Shown here: positions 40,219 to 53,010 of the stretch, one piece after another | Position numbering within the stretch: position 1 is the stretch's first letter | Layout of the letters: the number at the start of each line of letters is the position of its first letter | Source of the DNA: Pycnopodia helianthoides | Lineage: Eukaryota > Echinodermata > Asteroidea > Forcipulatida > Asteriidae | Direction of reading: 5' to 3' | Length of the DNA stretch: 64,000 nt | Assembly (NCBI GenBank): GCA_032158295.1 | Contig: CM063258.1 | Coordinates: 6,900,583 to 6,964,582 of the forward strand | Notes under the pieces: model-generated | Databases searched by the model: none | Told to the model about the DNA's origin: nothing | What the model saw: the letters and a program-made list of their open reading frames with translations, nothing else | Program-made: the position numbers and the translations under genes

Positions 40219-40546
40219 TCTTCCTATTAAAACATCACCATCAATCGGAGAGTAATTGTGATCTTTACGACTGAAGAAATGACACCTTTCCCCCAGATTT
40301 AAAGCGTTCCAGCTTTCCCTGACATACACCTACTGGAAAGTAGAGCACGCTCTTCACAGTCTTTTCTGTGTGCATCATGAGGAGGCAAATCCTTTTCACA
40401 TGTAATTACGGGGAACAAGTGAACCATTTCTTGCCATGACACTTCTCAAGGGCGAACACACTCCTACGTCATTACACACGCTGCCAACCTACAAGGCGGA
40501 GAATCCTCAACTGTATCAAAGGCTCGCCGACTAGACAGTCCTGTCA

Positions 40547-40571
40547 AGAGAGAGAGAGAGAGAGAGAGAGA
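40547..40571 (+). repeat. (GA)n microsatellite
   Basis: About twelve GA pairs, flanked on both sides by CTCTTGACAG or its inverse CTGTCAAGAG. The run is therefore the loop of a small hairpin. Confidence 0.9.
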
Positions 40572-40939
40572 ATATTAAAGTACACTCTCTTGACAGACTA
40601 CACCACCAGCGTAATCTGAAAAACAGGTCGGGAAATATCATTAGCAATTTGGATGTCAGCTGGCCGGCATACATACCGCAGACCGACAAAAAACTTCACA
40701 GAGTCCGCCATCGGATCAAAGGATCGAGTCAACATCAAAGGCATCTTCAGTCTTAACGAGGAAAACAAGCGAGCATTTACATGGCATTCAGGGTGCATCA
40801 CTACGTTCTTGAATTTGATTAAATCTGTATGGCGTGGTGAAGGACTTAAGAGTCGGCCCAAACAACCCAAGCCAGGATCTGTTGTGGATCACAGCTTCAC
40901 CTAGCCGTTCCAGGAAAGGGTAGATGAACCCCCCTCACC

Positions 40940-41050
40940 ATGCTCCCCCAATCTGCCCCTGCCCCCCTCCCCCAATCTGCCCCTGCCCCCCTCCCCCAAT
41001 CTGCCCCTGCCCCCCCTCCCCCAATCTGCCCCCTCCCCCTCCCCATGCCC
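40940..41050 (+). repeat. ~25-bp C-rich tandem repeat
   Basis: Four copies of CCCCCAATCTGCCCCTGCC with CCCT linkers. Glu/Gly-rich reading frames on the other strand are artefacts. Confidence 0.9.
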
Positions 41051-41149
41051 CCCATTTATATTTGACTTGTTTGCTGTAACCCTTGACGTCATCTTTCTTT
41101 TTTCTTGTCCCCCACCTTGACTTAGAGTTTAGTCTCTCATGTAGGACTA

Positions 41150-41545
41150 ACAAAATTATGCTTACCAGAATAAGGTTACCAGGCAAAATACCATGCCACA
41201 TGTACTATTTGTGACTGGTATCCTGCTCATCTCTGCTAAGCAGAAAATTGTTAAACAATATGAAATTGGTCCCATGAAATTCCTGGGGAATTTTAACCAC
41301 ACTACCACCCTACGTTTGTTTCACACTTGGGCCCAATTAAAGAGCTGCTCATGCACAAAAATGTAGCTAAGCACAACACAAAATATGCTCTCCTGAACAA
41401 GGTTACCAGCCAAAATAGCATTCCACATGTACCATTTGTGACTGGTATCCTGCTTATTGTGTGTACCATTTGTGACTGGTATCCTGCTTATTGTGTGCTT
41501 CGCAAAAAACTTCTAAGGCAGCTTTATGAGATTGGGTCTCGGATG
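41150..41545 (+). mobile_element. Two CTGCTTAAGCA-family MITE copies
   Basis: First copy, 41,150-41,270: ATTATGCTTACCAGAATAAG, GTTACCAGGCAAAATACC, TGTGACTGGTATCCTGCTC. Second copy, 41,328-41,545: TTGGGCCCAATTAAAGAGCT through GAGATTGGGTCTCGG. It contains an internal 38-bp tandem duplication (ACCATTTGTGACTGGTATCC twice). Confidence 0.65.
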
Positions 41546-44500
41546 TAATTTTCGTAGAGAAAATAAACTCATGAAAATGAACGACGGCATGCTAAATGGG
41601 GGTCTCACTTTACCCCTACTCCCAAGCAGGGGTAGCTATTTCCAAGGATATGGCTATTGCCCTGGAGTTTTTCAGGATTTTTTTTTTAGCAGATCAAGTG
41701 TGAAAATGTCAACCAATTTTATTCTGGGAACTTCCTGGGTAATTTTGTCTAGTGTGACTAGGGCTTGTATTGGAAACCCATAGGTTTGATTTCTATTATA
41801 TTTTATAATTTAATGCAATTTTATTTTGATTGGTTTAAAAATGCATTAAAAGCCGCTGGGATACTGTGTTGCAATTATAATGTTGAAATGTTTCAGAATT
41901 TAATTTAGAAGCCTTAAGGTTTTTTAAATTGTTTTGGCTGACAACTTAGTTCTGGTGAATGGATTGAGTGAGAGAAGAAAAAGAAGGGGGAAAAAAAGTG
42001 TCATGAACTCTGCAGATAACACTGGCGGGTGTTCGCTGAGTCTCCCTGGAATGTACATTACTATAGACTGATTTGCAATGGATTAGCTAATGATCCAGTT
42101 AGTGGTTAGTTTCACTGGATGTATTCACAAGGTGCTGATCGAAGAGCCTTGGCCGCCCTGGCCCCTGAATCACCAGGGGGACTCACCGTTTCGCCATCAG
42201 GCACGGTTCAAACCAAACCCTCAAGGGGGCAACCCCCTTCTACTAATGTTCCCCCGTCTTTCTCAACTGGCTCCGTTTTTTTCCCCCTGTGACCACCCCG
42301 AAACACAAATATAGGAAATTAAAGTCTAATTTTAAATTGAGTTTCTTAATCCGTACAAGCTTGTATTTGCATGGGTTTGAGCAAGCCCCAGGGGGATCTC
42401 ATGTTCTAAACGGTGCGGAGATGCCGCTGGCACTTGCTACATTGGGTTCTGTCCTTTTATTGGTTAGACCTTTGCTTCTGATTGCCTTGCGCTGGCTACC
42501 GACTGAGGGAACATTTACTATACAGGAACGTGTGTTGTTTGAGAGATCGCTGTAATTGTTTTATTTTGTTCTACATGATGGATTGGGGAGAGACGTGTGG
42601 TCACGGTAGCCGGCACTTCCATCAACACCTGTTTTGCAATCAAAAAATGTCTGGTCGGAGTTGGATGAAAATTTGGAGAGTCAAACAAGACTGCGTTGAA
42701 ATGACTGTCACGACTTCACCTGAAGTAAATAGAAAGTTGTTCACTCTTCGTTTCTGTCATCTTATCTTTGTCAACAAGGTTTACACAACTTTTACTTTTT
42801 TATTTCCTTAGTTATACCTTTCCTTTACCTTGAGAGGCCTGATTTTACGGTCTTGTAATTTGCAACTTCCCATAAAAAAACCCGTAAAACAAATACGAGT
42901 GACTTAGTAATAATCGAAGACATTGGGAGTTTATTCCGAATCGGGTAAACACAAAAGTGAAACCCCTGAACGGATTTCTGATGAAATTATTTTAAACGCC
43001 CGTTTTCCAACTTTGTCCTATGGAGTTCAAAGCCAATCTAAACTTTTAAACTCACGTGCCTTGTTAAATCTCGTATTGTATTTAAGTCACTGTGAAATCT
43101 CGTACTGTATTTCCGCCAACTGTGTAATTACTCAAGAATTTACTCCCAGGATCAGGAGTATGGAATAGACCCTACTTTCATATGACGTCACAAGCCCAAA
43201 CTGCGCCCTCATTGAGGTCAATGAAGACCTACCATTGGCTGAGAGTTGTATCCCTCTGTTGACTGCCATGAAATGACACTGCCCAAACACATTTTTCCAA
43301 ATGTAAACACATGTGACAATGTCTGTAACCATAATATAACTCAATTATCTTAGTCAAACTTTGCATGAAGTTATACTCGTCTTGCTGTCCTCTCACACTT
43401 TGTGCTGAGTAACATGCCACGGATTACAGCCGCTCCAATCCGATTTCCCCTTAATCCACGTGATGGGTGCCTGACTGACAGGGGCGTTATGGAAGGGGGG
43501 ATATACAGGGTGTTGTCACACCCACTCAACAGCACCGTTGGTACCCAAAATGGATGCCGCCCCGTGTCCAGACTCCGGGTCGTGTGGTGGATGAGTGGTA
43601 AGCTTAGATGGTTTGCGGTGGTTAGCGAGACTGTACACGGGCTGTGAAATGGGTTCTTTGAATGGGCACATTTTATGTTTGTGTATGAAATGTCTTGTGG
43701 GTTTTAAGCTAAAGATGACACAGTGTTTTAAGCGTGAGCTGCAATGGTATGACGTAATGCAATGTCCGTCACGACTGGCACCACCAGCGCACTGCATGGC
43801 GTGTGGAGATTAAGTTATCTCCATTGTTAGTTTGTTGTGTTCATATGACGTCACAGGCCCAAACAGTGCCCTCACTGAGGTCAATGAAGACCTACCATTG
43901 GCTGACCTACCATTGGCTTCAGGTGTGTTTCCAGTGTTTGAGTTGCATAAAAATGCGTGATTATTATTTTAGCGACGACACTAAGGGTAAAATTATAGTG
44001 GCACAAGAGGTGCACCATTTTTGTTTTCTGGGGGGCACTTCTGATCAATATTAAAACTGTAGTTGTTCATTTGCATTTTTCTTATAACAAGCTTCTTTTC
44101 AGCGCTCTCTTGATGTAATTTACTGTTTTGACGTGGAGGTAAAAACAAAGACAATTTATGCGTGTAAATAGGAAAATAGTTTTAAAAGCATTGACATTAC
44201 TACATAAAAATCATATAATGTAACATCTTATTCTGGTAATTTGTAATCTAAAAATTCGAGATTTCAATTTATTCATTTATTTTATTTTATTCATTTATAA
44301 ATATTATTTGTGGGGGCATCTTGCAGGTACATCCGTGTGTAAATCTCTCTGGGGGAATGCTGGCTCTGAGAAGAGCCGCTGGTTTTATCTCGACGTTTTG
44401 AACAGTATGGACCATGTAATTTTTTTTTTACAAAAATAGTGAACTTGTACATTCCAGTGCCTTTCTGGCAGGCAAGATACTGCATTGGCCATAAATCATA

Positions 44501-45044
44501 ACACGTGCGGGGAACAGACTGACTAAAAAAAAATGTCAAAAATAAATAAATAACAATCTGTCTTGATTCGATACAAAATATAAATGAAACTAAAATAGCA
44601 AGTGTATTTTTTTCTTTAAACCAGCTCTAGGTTTCTCAGTAAGTTCACATCACCCTATTGGAAAAAAGCCCAGTCATTTATCAACATGTAAATTTTAATG
44701 AAATACCACTGAAGATAAAGCCAAGATTACACGAGCTGTCTTCGTCTTGATGGGTTGTTGTGTGTGTTTGTGTGTCTGGTAGAGCACTTTACGGTTCTTA
44801 CGTGGCGATGGTATAACCATTAGAGCGGTATTCTTTGTCACAATCTAATGTAGGTGTCGTGGTTTTCCCTCTGCTGTTATTTGATTCCTTGTCAGCTCTT
44901 GCTGCTGGGAAGCTGGTGTTAATTTCATTAAGTGTCTCACCACAAAAATCTGCTTAAGCGAAGTGAGTTTTGCTTAGCGGGTTTTCTTGATTAATTTTTT
45001 ATGCGCTGACTTTGTGTGTGCGGTGTGATGAAATGAGCTTGACA
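41546..45044. other. Intergenic sequence without a supported gene
   Basis: Short repeated phrases only: GGTCAATGAAGACCTACCAT with TATGACGTCACA at 43,180-43,230 and again at 43,840-43,910 (two copies of one element). A GGCTCTGAGAAGAGCC hairpin lies at 44,361-44,376, also seen at 12,525 and 49,212. The open frames here are short and lack splice, start or composition support. Confidence 0.5.
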
Positions 45045-45449
45045 TTAAAGGTAGGGTCGTAGATTTGGGTTTTGTTGTCAACGTATAATGCTGATATAGG
45101 ACATTATCAAGAAAGATACAGTAAAAGTTTCAGCTGAATACGGTTGTCTACTTCTAAAACTGTCGCGGTATTTTCATCAAGAATGTCAAATCCATCGATG
45201 CCTAGCGAGGTGTCAGCGGGTACCGACCGCATCTCTTTGCCTTCGCATTCGCGAACGGACATTTGAATCGTTTCTCAGATTCAAATGTTTTGGGGTGAAA
45301 AAATAATTGTCCAAACCATAATTATTACTCCAAAGGGAATCCTTTCTCAGAAATAGTTTATACTTTAAACAGCTGCGGTACTTCTCACTGTTTAAGTTTC
45401 TATGGTCATTAATTTGTGAGTATTTACCATTCTATGACCCTACCTTTAA
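45045..45449 (+). mobile_element. TTAA-flanked MITE, family 3
   Basis: TTAA is followed by AGGTAGGGTCGTAGATTTGG. The right end CTATGACCCTACCT precedes TTAA. The interior has GTTTCAGCTGAATACGG, CGCGGTATTTTCATCAAGAA and GACAGCGGGTACCGACC-like text. Truncated relatives are at 52,210-52,390 and 55,389-55,690. It has no ORF. Confidence 0.75.
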
Positions 45450-46328
45450 TTGGGATGGTGGGTGGGGGTGGGGGGCTAGAGTCAATGGAGTTATTGGTTT
45501 ATTTTTCAAGAAGCTGCTTAGCGCGAAATTATGCGCTTACTGCCCATCACACATTTTACAGGGCTCCGTAAGCGCAGACTTTTGTGCTCAGCAGCGCCAT
45601 GAAATCGGGCACAGTTAAGCTTTAAGCGTTTGGGGAAAAAATCGTGGGTACTTTACCGATTTGACATGCCTTCATGCATCCTGCGGTATACGTCACAGTG
45701 ACGTACGCATAGCAGGGATGAGAAATTTCAGACTTTTATCTGAGTTCAGAACCCTTTTTAAAGTCTGCCTTGAAAAACAAAGAAATGTATTTTCTCCAAA
45801 TACAACAAGTCATTCTCTTTGATCTGCTTCTCTATACACCGAGGATACTGTTCCCAAAAGCTCCTTGAAATCTATAAACTCCAAGGGTGATCTAAAAGGT
45901 TGACATGCCATCATTTCACTGGACCTCCTAAGATCTGGATCCCAGTTTTAGATTCTTTTTTTTTGTCAGCAGAGACTTTCGCCCCTCTAGCATGGGCATG
46001 CTGGACGCTTGGCTACTCTATCGATCCAAAGGGCCGTGTCACACGGGGCAATTTTAACAGGCAACCACTTCCAGGCAATCTCTAAGAAGAAAATTCATTC
46101 GCATGTCAACTTCCACATAATTGTCTTGGCTGCAGTAAGTACTGGTATATCAAAATGTATGGTGTGACTTCCAGAAGTGTTCCTTTTTGTAGCAGTGCAG
46201 TTGGTTGCCTCCAAGTTGCCTGTAAGATTTGCCCTTTATGATGAGGCCTTTAGACGTGATTGGTAGTTGCATCAGAGTTAAGGGCGTTGGATCACTTGAA
46301 TGTTAAAGTTGACTGATTTAGATTATAT
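45450..46328. other. Intergenic sequence without recognised features
   Basis: GCTTAGC-type fragments at 45,510-45,600 may be decayed MITE. No gene is seen. Confidence 0.45.
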
Positions 46329-46335
46329 TTATTGA

Positions 46336-46429
<94 letters not shown>

Positions 46430-46450
46430 TATATATATATATATATTATA
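46329..46450. repeat. (TA)n microsatellite
   Basis: About 120 bp of nearly pure alternating TA, interrupted by ATTAATAT and TATTATA. Length is likely unstable and may be mis-assembled. Confidence 0.95.
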
Positions 46451-46779
46451 AATGGATGTACGGCTTATGGTACTTAGTGCAGCTGTAAATACGTAATTTA
46501 AATATGTAAAGGCGTTGGAGCGGTAGGAGTATAGCATACCGACGCAAACGAATCGCCAGTGCAGACATGTTTACTGTACAAAGAATCTTTATCAATGTAA
46601 CTGCCTGTAATTGTAGACTAAATAATTCATTTGTTGCCTGTAAATAAACTGCTTGTGTTTTAAATCAAACGGAAATGGAATTATCATCTACAATAATATG
46701 TGTGTTTACTGTTGAATCTCGTTGTTTAAGGGTGCGGTGGCCAGACTGTGGAACCGCGCGCTTTCAACCAATCATGAGG

Positions 46780-47025
46780 CCGTGCATTGGCCGCCATCTT
46801 TGCTGAAGCGTGCACGCGTGAAAGGCTACCATTGGCTGAGAATTGTGCGTGGCGCGTACACGCGTGCACGTTTCTATTGTTTTTTTGTTATCAAAGATGG
46901 CGGTCACTGACGGCATGTGCAATCGGTGGATGTGGCTACGGCTGAGGCTGTTGCTATGGGCAACCGTGCCTCAACGCGTGTTCACAAGCCGCAGCCGCTA
47001 ATTCCGTCACGTCCACAGTTGCCGT
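46780..47025. mobile_element. Two adjacent inverted-repeat elements (GGCCGCCATCTTTG and GGCTACGGCT types)
   Basis: At 46,785-46,920 TTGGCCGCCATCTTTGCTG pairs with ATCAAAGATGGCGGTCACTG, and CGTGCACGCGTG pairs with CACGCGTGCACG. The same ends recur at 47,757-47,860 and 53,517-53,640. At 46,925-47,025 a GTGGCTACGGCTGAGGCTG / CAGCCGCTAATTCCGTCACG element resembles 7,102. Confidence 0.6.
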
Positions 47026-47099
47026 CTTCAATCTAAATGAGGGCGCTGTGTGAGTTTGTGACGTCAAAACGCGAAGGGTCTGCTATTTCTTGTGTGGGT

Positions 47100-47745
47100 T
47101 GATGGTATCTGCGAAGGGATGATGCAACACTGTTGGTCTTTTTGTTTTTATTCGGTGTAGGGCCTACTTTTATCAATTTTTGATCAAAGCATGTATCGGT
47201 TTATTCATGTAGCTCGTGTCCTCAATCTTGACTGCATTTGAATTGCATGTACTCTTCCCAAGACCAATAATAAGCCATTCCTCAGAGATGGAGCACATCT
47301 TTTTTTTTTACGAATTGTCGAAATAGTTGTGCAAATTTCCTTCATCTTGAAATGCGATTACGTGTACATGTTTGTTGTAGATCGGTGTACGATTGCCTGC
47401 TATTATGGGTCGGACTGGAATGTAGCGGTAGATATATATACATATTACTTCAACCGAATTGATGTTATCCAAGAATGACCGATTAGTGAAAAGTGCTTTG
47501 TGTAGTGGTCAGTTTTAAACTGCTGGAAATGACCAGCGGTTCCAATACAAACAAAAATTACATTGCAATATTTTAGCTCAATTTTTGCTTTATAAGTCAA
47601 GTTTGCCTTATAAAACGCACAGACTAGACAGTTTAGCTAGCGTGCTGCCTCAATCCTCCAATATCTTCCTTTATACTCTCCTAATGTCACACTCCACACC
47701 AAATTATTTGCACTTAGATAAGATAAGAATGCCTGGTGTAGAGAT
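47100..47745. other. Intergenic sequence without recognised features
   Basis: AT-rich unique-looking sequence. No gene or repeat recognised. Confidence 0.45.
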
Positions 47746-47880
47746 AAGCAATAGACCCCCTTGCATTGGCCGCCATCTTTGATGAAACGTGCACGCGTGA
47801 AAGGCTATCATTGGCTGAGAGCTGTGCGCAGCAGAGATGGTGGTCAATGACGTCATGTGCACTCCATTTATAGACCCTTT
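47746..47880. mobile_element. MITE, TAGACCCCCTTGCA ends
   Basis: It starts ATAGACCCCCTTGCATTGGC and carries CGTGCACGCGTGAAAGGCT and a CATTGGCTGAGAGCTGTG phrase. It ends TGACGTCATGTGCACTCC. Closely related to 46,785 and 53,504. Confidence 0.55.
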
Positions 47881-49189
47881 TCATAACTGTTACACTACTG
47901 GTTGGCAAAATAAGGGAACATCACTCCTTTTTGTTTGGGGGCTGATTGTGGCGTGACGCATATGCGTTTGTGCGTCTGCCTATAGTGCACAACTCTATGG
48001 CGTTTGCCAACCAATAGTTTCTGTACGCATGGGTGAATGGAATTTAGCATACATATTACTTCATGGGAAGGGCTAACCCTGTTATTTGGGCCGACCGTCT
48101 TCAGTCCTTCGGAATCCTTCACTTTGGTTACAGAAGTAATTGGAACTGTGAAGGTTAACAATGACAAACTAAAACAGGGGAAATATATAGGAAATACTGT
48201 TTTATTGACCGTTTTCTTGTTTACCCACGGAGAAAGAAATTCGGTTCCGACGATTCCGAAGAAAAAGCCTCTGCCTGCCGGCCACATCCTTAATATTTCT
48301 TGTTCATGCATGTATTGCCTATACCACTACAGCATTTCGTCTACTTCGAAAGAAATCGGTTAAAAACTCCCCCTTCCCACCCGCCCCCGTCTCTGAATCG
48401 TGGATGAACTTTAATACTTTCTTCACCACCAGATGGAAAAAAGACAAACAGTTGGACCTGAGAGCCTAAAGCAACGTCTTGTATGATGCCTTGAGAGTGG
48501 CCGGCGATCGTGTGGCGCGATACCGCCACGCGCTTGACAGATCGAGTCACCGCCGTGGATCGCACCGAGCTTGCCGCGCCTGGTTTAGCTTTGAAGCAAC
48601 CCGCTGTTGGGTAATTCACCGCGACCAACCAACCCTGACCTTCGGTGATGGGAATGCTGGCAGACTGAACTGAATTTGTCGGGCATTAAAGATGCCACTT
48701 TTTTCACTTATGGTATAAAGTGTGTACATCAGCAACATCGAGTACACTTAATTTAGCCTTAATTCGAGAAAGACTCTGCTAAGGTCGAAACGTCAGGCCA
48801 TTAGCTATTTTTTTAAACTTAATTAGTAACGGTACAACATTCATCAGTATTTATTACATATTTCCAGCTATCCCCTCGTACATTCACATAACATCAGTGG
48901 TTACGAATACAGATGCCATTATGTTAAATCAACAACAATCATTCTCCATAATTGTGGAATGCAGGTACACTTCTCAAGATTGTTTGAAATAAGCAGGGCA
49001 TCCAGAAAGATTTTCAAAATGTTCGAGTCTTTATAGAGATGATAAGTTGTTTTACCATGATCGATGATAATTTATAGGGTTCGTAGATGTCCAATCTTTG
49101 CACAATGTGTGTCTTCTGTACGGTCACTCCGTAACACAAGATGTGCTTAACTAGTAAACTTACGGTACAACCAGGTATAAACTTGGTAT
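47881..49189. other. Intergenic sequence; CpG-rich patch at 48,480-48,660
   Basis: Mostly unique. The patch at 48,480-48,660 is unusually rich in CG dinucleotides (GGCCGGCGATCGTGTGGCGCG). It has an open frame on the minus strand (48,341-48,628) that I could not assign, nor could I give it splice sites with confidence. Confidence 0.45.
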
Positions 49190-49330
49190 AAAACTCTTTA
49201 GGGAGAAGTGTTGGCTCTGAGAAGAGCCGGTGTGGTCTCGACGGGCAGAGTATACTGTTGGAAACGTCGAGACTACATCGGTTCCCTTCGAAGCCATCAC
49301 TTCTCCCAAAAGAGTTTTATAAATGGTTGT
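49190..49330. mobile_element. Foldback element with AAAACTCTTTAGGGAGAAG ends
   Basis: TAAAACTCTTTAGGGAGAAG pairs with ACTTCTCCCAAAAGAGTTTTA. Inside, GGTGTGGTCTCGACG pairs with CGTCGAGACTACATC, and GGCTCTGAGAAGAGCC is a local hairpin. Related pieces are at 12,490-12,560 and 44,335-44,400. Confidence 0.65.
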
Positions 49331-49479
49331 ACCCGCAAGTTTAGTACTTATTACTTGTAGTTTTTCTTATGATCAACACCATGCAAAGCTTCAAACATCA
49401 CTAACAAGCTGCGCTTATTAATAGTATTCGCATTGGTTGGATTTGGTAATAAATGTTGATCGATTTATTAATTGATCGA

Positions 49480-49700
49480 GTGAGTGAGTGAGTGAGTGAT
49501 TGATTGGATGTTGGTTGGTTGGTTGGTTGGTTGGTTGGTTGGTTGGTTGGTTGGTTGGTTGGCTGGTTGGTTGGTTGGTTAGTTGGTTGGTTAATTGATT
49601 GATTGATTGATTTGATGATTGAGTGATTGAGTGATTGATTGAGTCATTGATCGATTAATTGACTGATCCTTGATTGATCGTTGACTGATTGATTGATTTT
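49480..49700 (+). repeat. (GGTT)n / (GATT)n simple repeat
   Basis: A GAGT run is followed by about seventeen GGTT units and then GATT-type units, showing stepwise drift of one tetranucleotide into another. Confidence 0.95.
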
Positions 49701-50439
49701 GTCCCTTCCTCCATCCAAAGATTGAAGATGATCGGAGGTATCTTTGCTAGATTTGCTGTATGCAACAGTGACCCAGTGATACTACGATCAGTATACCTTT
49801 ATAGACTATACTAAATCCTTGCTCCAGTCCAACAAACCCGTACATGTGCGTCTATAATCGAACCTTATATCCATCTAAAAGCTTTAAACAGGCAATCACG
49901 AAAACTGTCAAGTTAACGGCTCAGCCCGAGCTAACCTTAAACTTGAGGCCGTAATTGATCTGACCCCATTGATCCGAGAGGCTGTTGGCTGACCCGTAGC
50001 GTACCCGGTAGCTAAGGCTTCAAGTTCCCCGTGGGTCCGAGGGTATATACCCGCCGGCCCTCGGGGGACAAACGTTGCGAGTGAAGTTGATTGCCACTAA
50101 CCCGGAAAATTGTGCTGACAAATAAAATGCCATAAATACATCGTTTGTTGTAGTAACTGATTGATACATAGAGGGTTGTTATTGGGGTTTTATTCCATCT
50201 TTATGTGTCAGTCTCATTGTCGTGATCGTATGTGAAATTTCGGTTGTCTCTCTTTTGGGGTAAGGTGAAGGTTGTGGATACAGAAGGCACATGTGGACAG
50301 GTTCCCTGTGTGCACACCGTGGTAATGAAGTTTCTGTTTGCATTTTCATATAAGAGGAACCAGACTATGCTTGTGCTTCCACTTTTTCATCGGTCTGGTT
50401 TACATTGGCTTGAATGGAAGCAAAACAATATTCCACCGT

Positions 50440-50622
50440 GTCTTGATATTCAACCACTCCCGCAATGAATTGGGAATTGGTATCATTGATATTCAACCAC
50501 TCCTGCAATGAATTGGGAATTGGTATCATTGATATTCAGCCACTCCCGCAATGAATTGGGAATTGGTATCATTGATATTCAACCACTCCCGCAATGAATT
50601 GGGAATTGGTATCAAGTACACA
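50440..50622 (+). repeat. ~43-bp tandem repeat, four copies
   Basis: The unit has TTGATATTCAACCACTCCCG and CAATGAATTGGGAATTGGTA. Copies differ at one or two sites (TCCTG for TCCCG, CAGCC for CAACC). Confidence 0.9.
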
Positions 50623-52133
50623 CGATTGGAAGAGAGTCTGACCGGATGAACACGGTGAAGGTCGCGGGAGGCTCCCCGTCATTCCACCCCGTGTCATCCT
50701 CGTTGTGCGAAGCGTCTTCGCTAATATATTGCGTATATACTCACCCTGATGTAACTCAATTTATACCATAAAATCACCGTCCTTAATGTACCCTTTAAAA
50801 CTAGAATACAATTCTAGTGTACTGACAAGAATGTTTCAAAAGTAGCAAGGCTTAGATTATGTGACTTAAAACAGACTAGAAAGACAAGACGTATGCAATA
50901 AGCATACAGTGATATCTTTAAGAATAAGCTTTTTTCGCGTATACCTCAGACGAAAGAGAACATCTCCCATACCGACACCCAAGCTCCAACTTTGCCAGGT
51001 TTGTTTATGGTCTCGATTAACACTGATAGTCTTTCAGTCCTAATTAATAGATTCATTGTTAATTTTTTACCACACTCATCTGGAGTAATTAAAATCACAG
51101 TGGACCGCTTGTCAGCAAGTGGCATTGCATAGATCGGGTACGGGGGAGATACTGATCAAGAGACATGCCTCGGGCAGTGGACCGAAACACTGGTTATGCA
51201 GACAGTATTGCTTAACAACATTTGCTAATCAGAAATGAGCAGGATACCCGTCACAAATTGTACTTAGGACATGGTAGTTTGGCTGGTAACCTTATTCTTG
51301 TAAGCATGATTTTGTTGTGCTTAGTTACTTTTTGTGCTTAAGCAGCTCTAAGAAAATTGTGCCCTGATAGTAAGAAAATTGGTTAGGTCTAATCACACTT
51401 AGCCATCTGCTAAGCAAATCTTGTCTGCTAAGTATTTTTTTTAAGCGTTGCCGCCGGTCGCTCCGAAACTGAATCTTGGAATCATTAGGTGCGAATAGGT
51501 ATGTGGTTCACACGGACCTTTAAGTGCAATTTTTTATGGGAAAATAGAATTAGCTGTTGCTAACTGCTAAAATGTGTTATGTCAGATTTTGCAATACTCT
51601 GCAGAAAGGATTCGATAAGTAAAGTTTCCTTGTGATTGAGACATTCACAAAGATTAAAAGAAGTTGATAAATTGTTTAAGAAATCCTGCAAAACCAAAGG
51701 GGATTTTTTTAAAAGAAATCTCTGGCCATAAATCATTCATTCAATTCTATTGGATCTATCAATAATCCCCACCATTCCATCGTGTTTTTTTTTGTTTTTA
51801 AGTCTAGGACAAGTTCAACCCATTATATAAAAGGAAACATCTTGTTCCACGGACGAAATATTTACAACCGGTAATTCAAGCGAAGCCGGAGGGCCACATA
51901 ATTTCGTTGAATGAGAATTCGAGTTGTCCCTTGTGTAACAAGACAAAGTACCGGCGGGTGAATTCGGGCAGCGCGACGAGTGACGAAGGCCGGGTAAAAC
52001 GACACTTGGCCCCGTACCAGAACACGACTCCGTCTCGGTAACAAACACCCCGGCAATGTGGTTAAACAATGCCACAATGTTTTAACTTGGTTGTGCGGCT
52101 GGTGTAGTTGTGGTTTATCGACATTTCAGCTCT
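50623..52133. other. Intergenic sequence with one MITE copy
   Basis: At 51,190-51,365 an inverted CTGCTTAAGCA-family element is present (GTATTGCTTAACAACATTTG ... GTGCTTAAGCAGCTCTAAG). Nothing else is recognised. Confidence 0.5.
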
Positions 52134-52390
52134 TTAAAGGAACATTACAGAATTGGTTTTTGACAACAAAACAGTTGCTGGCAGTGTAAGCACTTTATGT
52201 AAATCCATCATGGTAATGGTGATTTATCGGCAAAGTTATAAAGAATTATGGATGCAATAAAAGTCACATGTGAAAGTTTCAGCGCAAGGCACTGTCTACT
52301 TGCTAAGAAAACAGCAACAAACTGTCGCGGGATTTTCACGAGAACGTCAAATCCATCCACATTTAGCAAGGGGACAGCGTTTAATGCATA
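52134..52390 (+). mobile_element. Chimeric MITE: family 1 head joined to family 3 body
   Basis: The first 75 bp are the family 1 head (TTAAAGGAACATTACAGAATTGG..GCACTTTATGTAAATCC). From about 52,212 the sequence follows the family 3 interior (GTGAAAGTTTCAGC, CGCGGGATTTTCACGAGAAC, GGGGACAGCG). A recombination or nested insertion joined them. Confidence 0.6.
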
Positions 52391-52430
52391 TTTAGTAAAA
52401 TCAGTTAGTAGGCCTATATTCTTGGCCCAA

Positions 52431-52560
52431 TTTCATAGAGTTGCTTAAGCACCAAACGTAGCTTAGCACAAAACATTTGTGCTTACTAGATAAGGTCACC
52501 AGCCCAAACACAGTTCCAAGTGTACCATCTGTGACTGGTTTCCTGCTGATTTTTGCTTGG
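52431..52560 (+). mobile_element. CTGCTTAAGCA-family MITE, partial
   Basis: TTTCATAGAGTTGCTTAAGC, GATAAGGTCACCAGCCC, GTGACTGGTTTCCTGCTG. The right end is missing. Confidence 0.6.
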
Positions 52561-52628
52561 GATACACCAAGTGAGGATAGTTGTCTTTGACAGTTACCAA
52601 AAGTTACCTGCGTTTAAAAAAAAGTATC

Positions 52629-53010
52629 TTAAAGGAACATTACGGAATTGGTTGTTGCTAACAAAACAGTTGCTGGCAGTGTAAGCACTTTATGTAATCC
52701 ACCATAAACATAAACTGACACACCTGTAGAAGTTTGAGATCGATCGGCCATCTGGGTCACGAGAAAATAGTGAAAAACCGATTACACATTTGCACGAAAT
52801 CATATAGATTCAACAAATGAATGAAACGCTCACTGAGCGATAAACTCCAATCGGAGAATTAGTTTGTTCATTTCTCATCAACTATGGGATTTCAGACAGT
52901 AGTATTTCAAGGATGTTTTCTACTATCATCATCATTAGACCGTGTAAGTTTTATGTAAATCTGTGATCAAAAGTATATTTTACAATGACCAATTCTGTAA
53001 TGTTCCTATA
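52629..53010 (+). mobile_element. TTAA-flanked MITE, family 1 copy 5
   Basis: Starts TTAAAGGAACATTACGGAATTGG and ends CCAATTCTGTAATGTTCCTATAA, so the right TTAA has mutated. The interior is full length. Confidence 0.8.

Noticed and set aside
46329..46450. Replication origin or promoter
   Set aside because: It is a plain (TA)n microsatellite without further signals.
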